DNA of 64,000 nucleotides from Mesoflavibacter sp037029465 (GTDB taxonomy: Bacteria; Bacteroidota; Bacteroidia; Flavobacteriales; Flavobacteriaceae). The position numbers and the translations under genes are program-made. Location of the stretch: the NCBI RefSeq assembly GCF_037029465.1, contig NZ_JAYMEM010000026.1:496001-560000 (forward strand), read 5' to 3'. The notes under the pieces were generated by a model. That model had not been told where the DNA came from, made no database searches, and saw only the letters and a program-made list of their open reading frames with translations. Below are positions 61,790 to 64,000 of the stretch, piece after piece. Every line of letters begins with the position of its first letter. Position 1 is the first letter of the stretch.

Positions 61790-62494
61790 ATGCAGCTATT
61801 TTATAATCTAGATATTTCAGAAAAAAGTAATACGTTTTCTTTTCCTAAAGACGAAAGTAGACACATTGTAAAAGTTTTACGTAAAAAAACAGGTGACACC
61901 TTACACATTACTAACGGTAAAGGATATCTTTTTACTGCTGAAATCACAATAGCAGACCAAAAAAACTGCGTTGTTAATATTATAAATTCAGAATTTAAAA
62001 AACCAACAGATTACAAACTTCATTTAGCTGTTGCTCCAACAAAAATGAATGACCGCTACGAATGGTTTTTAGAAAAAGCTACCGAAATTGGCATCACTAG
62101 CATCACTCCTATTTATTGTGATCATTCCGAAAGAAAAAAAATAAAAACAGACCGTTTTGAAAAAATCTTACAATCGGCGATGAAGCAATCTCTTCATTTA
62201 TATTTACCAATTTTAAATGAACCTATATCGTTTAAAGATTATATAAATCAAGACTTTTCTGGTGATTTATTTATCGCACATTGCGAAGAAACAGATAAAA
62301 AATCTCTTAAAAACGAAATCAAACCAAATACAGAAACTACTATTTTAATTGGTCCAGAAGGCGATTTTTCTGTTAATGAAATTGAAACAGCAATAAAAAA
62401 TAAATTTATTCCTGTAACTTTGGGTAATACGCGCTTACGTACAGAAACTGCTGCAATTGTAGCTTGTCACAGTGTTGCTTTTATAAACGAATAA
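61790..62494 (+). CDS. rsmE: 16S rRNA (uracil1498-N3)-methyltransferase
   Basis: A 234-residue SPOUT-family methyltransferase. N-terminal HVVRVLR-like RHIVKVLRKKTGDTL, then the trefoil-knot domain with WFLEKATEIGITSITPI, SAMKQSLHLYLPIL, ILIGPEGDFSVNEIE and VTLGNTRLRTETAAI. It methylates U1498 of 16S rRNA. It ends 2 bases before the DUF4159 ATG, so they are probably co-transcribed. Confidence 0.94.
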   Translation: MQLFYNLDISEKSNTFSFPKDESRHIVKVLRKKTGDTLHITNGKGYLFTAEITIADQKNCVVNIINSEFKKPTDYKLHLAVAPTKMNDRYEWFLEKATEIGITSITPIYCDHSERKKIKTDRFEKILQSAMKQSLHLYLPILNEPISFKDYINQDFSGDLFIAHCEETDKKSLKNEIKPNTETTILIGPEGDFSVNEIETAIKNKFIPVTLGNTRLRTETAAIVACHSVAFINE

Positions 62495-62496
62495 TT

Positions 62497-63138
62497 ATGA
62501 AGTTTAAACTCATTATATGCTTTTGCATATTTTCAATCAGTGCTATTTCTCAAGATTTAGCAGTTTTGAAATATAAAGGTGGCGGCGATTGGTATAGCAA
62601 TCCAACAGCATTACCTAATTTAATCAAGTTTTGTAACGAAAACATTGGTACAGCGATGAACACAAAACCGGAAGTTGTTGAAGCTGGCAGTATTGATATT
62701 TTTCAATATCCAATGCTTCACATGACTGGTCACGGAAACGTTATTTTTGATGATGCTGAAGCTGAAAACATTAGAAACTATCTTATTTCTGGCGGATTTC
62801 TTCACATTGATGATAATTACGGAATGCAGCCTTACGTTGTAGAAGCTTTAAAAAAAGTATTTCCAAATCAAGAATTGGCAGAACTTCCAAACACCCATGA
62901 GATTTTTAATATCGCATTTCAATTTAAAGACGGTTTACCAAAAATACACGAGCATGATGGTAAAAGACCACAAGCTTTTGGATTATATCACGAAGATAGA
63001 TTAGTAGTTTTATTTACTTATGAAAGTGATTTAGGCGATGGTTGGGAAGATCAAGAAGTACATAACGATCCAGAAGATGTGCGTTTAAAAGCTTTAAAAA
63101 TGGGCGCAAACATTGTAAAATATGCGTTTGAAAATTAA
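62497..63138 (+). CDS. DUF4159 exported protein
   Basis: A 213-residue DUF4159 protein with a signal peptide (FSISAISQ, about 18). The start at 62497 (MKFKLIICFCIF) is chosen because the frame extends 11 codons upstream into rsmE without a signal peptide. The mature region has LKYKGGGDWYSNPTALPNL, YPMLHMTGHGNVIFDD, ISGGFLHIDDNYG and VVLFTYESDLGDGWEDQEVHNDP, the last a conserved DUF4159 end. DUF4159 is related to the glutamine amidotransferase-like/GldG-type domains; no function is established. Confidence 0.85.
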   Translation: MKFKLIICFCIFSISAISQDLAVLKYKGGGDWYSNPTALPNLIKFCNENIGTAMNTKPEVVEAGSIDIFQYPMLHMTGHGNVIFDDAEAENIRNYLISGGFLHIDDNYGMQPYVVEALKKVFPNQELAELPNTHEIFNIAFQFKDGLPKIHEHDGKRPQAFGLYHEDRLVVLFTYESDLGDGWEDQEVHNDPEDVRLKALKMGANIVKYAFEN

Positions 63139-63214
63139 AACTAATTTCAGATTTACGATAGATAATTTTTAGTTATTTCAATCGTAAATTGTAAATCAAA
63201 AATCTAAAATCCAT

Positions 63215-63721
63215 TTGCAACTCAACCATTACAATACCAACTTTAAACAACAAACATTTCCTATTACCATTGTTTGTCAAAATGTAACTAACGCGCCTAA
63301 TATTGGTAGTTTGTTTAGGACTTCAGATGCATTTGGTGTAAAAGAATTAGTGTTTACAGGAACCGAAATTCCATTAGGCAGAAAAATGACCAAAACGTCT
63401 AGAGCTACCGAAAAAGTTATGAATTATCAGGTTATAGAAGATGCTTTCGGCTATATTTCTAATTTAAAAAACGAAGGTCATCAAATTATTTCATTAGAAA
63501 TTACAGATAATAGCCAAGCATTACATAAATTTAATTTCAACTTAAATACGCCAATTGTATTAGTGATTGGTGATGAAAATTTTGGAGTTTCAGATAATAT
63601 TTTAAGTATTAGTGATGCTATTATTCACATAGATATGTTTGGTCAAAATAGCAGCATGAATGTGGTACAAGCTACTAGTATTGCACTTTACCAAATAACT
63701 AAACAACTAAACCACAAATAG
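63215..63721 (+). CDS. TrmH/SpoU-family RNA methyltransferase
   Basis: A 168-residue SPOUT methyltransferase with TrmH-type knot motifs: NVTNAPNIGSLFRTSDAFGVKELVFTG (motif 1), PIVLVIGDENFGVSD (motif 2) and SMNVVQATSIALYQI (motif 3). It methylates the 2'-O of an RNA, most likely a tRNA or rRNA; the target is unknown. TTG (MQLNHYN) is the only start before motif 1. It is 14 bases from the transporter gene. Confidence 0.9.
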   Translation: MQLNHYNTNFKQQTFPITIVCQNVTNAPNIGSLFRTSDAFGVKELVFTGTEIPLGRKMTKTSRATEKVMNYQVIEDAFGYISNLKNEGHQIISLEITDNSQALHKFNFNLNTPIVLVIGDENFGVSDNILSISDAIIHIDMFGQNSSMNVVQATSIALYQITKQLNHK

Positions 63722-63735
63722 TTTATCTTTACGTT

Positions 63736-64000
63736 ATGACATCAAAAACTATCTCTAACGGAATCCTTCGTGCTGTAGCTATAATTATAGGTGTAGTACT
63801 TTTAGGTTGGTTTATTTATAAAGTACAAAGCGTTATTGTTTACCTTGCTATTGCTGGTGTTGTAGCTTTATTAGGTAGACCTATTGTTGTGTTTTTAAAA
63901 AGCAAATTAAAATTTAACGACACACTTGCTGTTGTATTTACAATTACTCTCTTTTTGATCTTTATTTTTGGTATTATAAGCCTATTTATTCCTTTAATTA
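63736..64000 (+). CDS. AI-2E family transporter (PerM-like), N-terminal part
   Basis: The window edge cuts this gene after about 88 residues. It starts MTSKTISNGILRAVAIII and continues with membrane segments VVLLGWFIYK and SVIVYLAIAGVVALLGRPIVVFLKSK, then LAVVFTITLFLIFIFGIISLFIP. The hydrophobic pattern and ALLGRPIVVFLKSK are characteristic of the AI-2E/PerM transporter family. No stop is seen within the window. Confidence 0.8.
   Translation, partial: MTSKTISNGILRAVAIIIGVVLLGWFIYKVQSVIVYLAIAGVVALLGRPIVVFLKSKLKFNDTLAVVFTITLFLIFIFGIISLFIPLI

Noticed and set aside
1..64000. CRISPR arrays, rRNA, tRNA, insertion sequences or attachment sites
   Set aside because: No regular direct repeats with spacers, no rRNA/tRNA-like sequences and no transposase or integrase motifs were seen on either strand.

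Overview
The window looks like a chromosomal segment of a marine-type member of the Flavobacteriaceae (Bacteroidota). Evidence seen directly: very AT-rich DNA, almost no Shine-Dalgarno sites, several -7 boxes of the Bacteroidota form TAnnTTTG, lipoproteins whose Cys is followed by Ser and acidic residues, a FecI/FecR/TonB-receptor set, DUF3570/DUF4266/ApbE, BshA (bacillithiol synthesis), and short palindromic intergenic repeats of kinds familiar from this family. I see no tRNA, rRNA, CRISPR array, insertion sequence or prophage. Genus-level placement is not possible by eye.

Layout. 1-4.1 kb: end of a 2-oxoglutarate oxygenase gene, then a compact + strand run (SUI1-like factor, DUF1835 protein, nucleoside phosphorylase, cytoplasmic solute-binding-like protein, small membrane protein). 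4.1-5.3 kb: ung flanked by two repeat-filled gaps. 5.3-9.9 kb: YfcC-type transporter, an isolated HNH nuclease gene and mutS2 without an Smr domain. 9.9-13.7 kb: a cholesterol-dependent-cytolysin-like lipoprotein gene divergent from a membrane TPR/HTH regulator gene, with four TATRGACAA repeats between them. 13.7-16.9 kb: DCC protein, small membrane protein, and a DUF4139 protein carrying an inserted TonB-receptor-like N-terminal module, preceded by a highly structured leader.

17-21.2 kb: tight four-gene operon (GshB-like ATP-grasp, rhodanese with extra C-terminal domain, N-formylglutamate amidohydrolase, QEGLA-motif metallopeptidase-like protein). 21.3-30.4 kb: cation symporter, aroC, LpxH-like phosphoesterase, surface lipoprotein, large FAD/Fe-S oxidoreductase, small beta-barrel, bshA. 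30.5-36.6 kb: GH3/beta-lactamase fusion, then the thioredoxin-ApbE-DUF4266-DUF3570 operon. 36.8-40.6 kb: ECF sigma, anti-sigma and TonB receptor. 40.6-47.1 kb: a probable eight-gene operon from the amidase through MlaD and two Fe-S proteins to serB. 47.2-64 kb: lptD, ridA, guaC; the glycolytic group pfkA-gap-kinase-mgsA; tamB; tsaD; a parvulin; a small His/Cys-rich secreted protein; rsmE; DUF4159; a TrmH/SpoU methyltransferase; and the start of an AI-2E family transporter.

Most of the window is envelope biogenesis and core metabolism. The parts most worth a second look are the cytolysin-like gene with its regulator and repeats, the structured leader at 14.65 kb, the GshB/rhodanese/amidohydrolase/QEGLA operon in a bacillithiol-type organism, and the ApbE/DUF4266/DUF3570 operon. 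All functional statements are by motif reading and family recognition; no database search was run.
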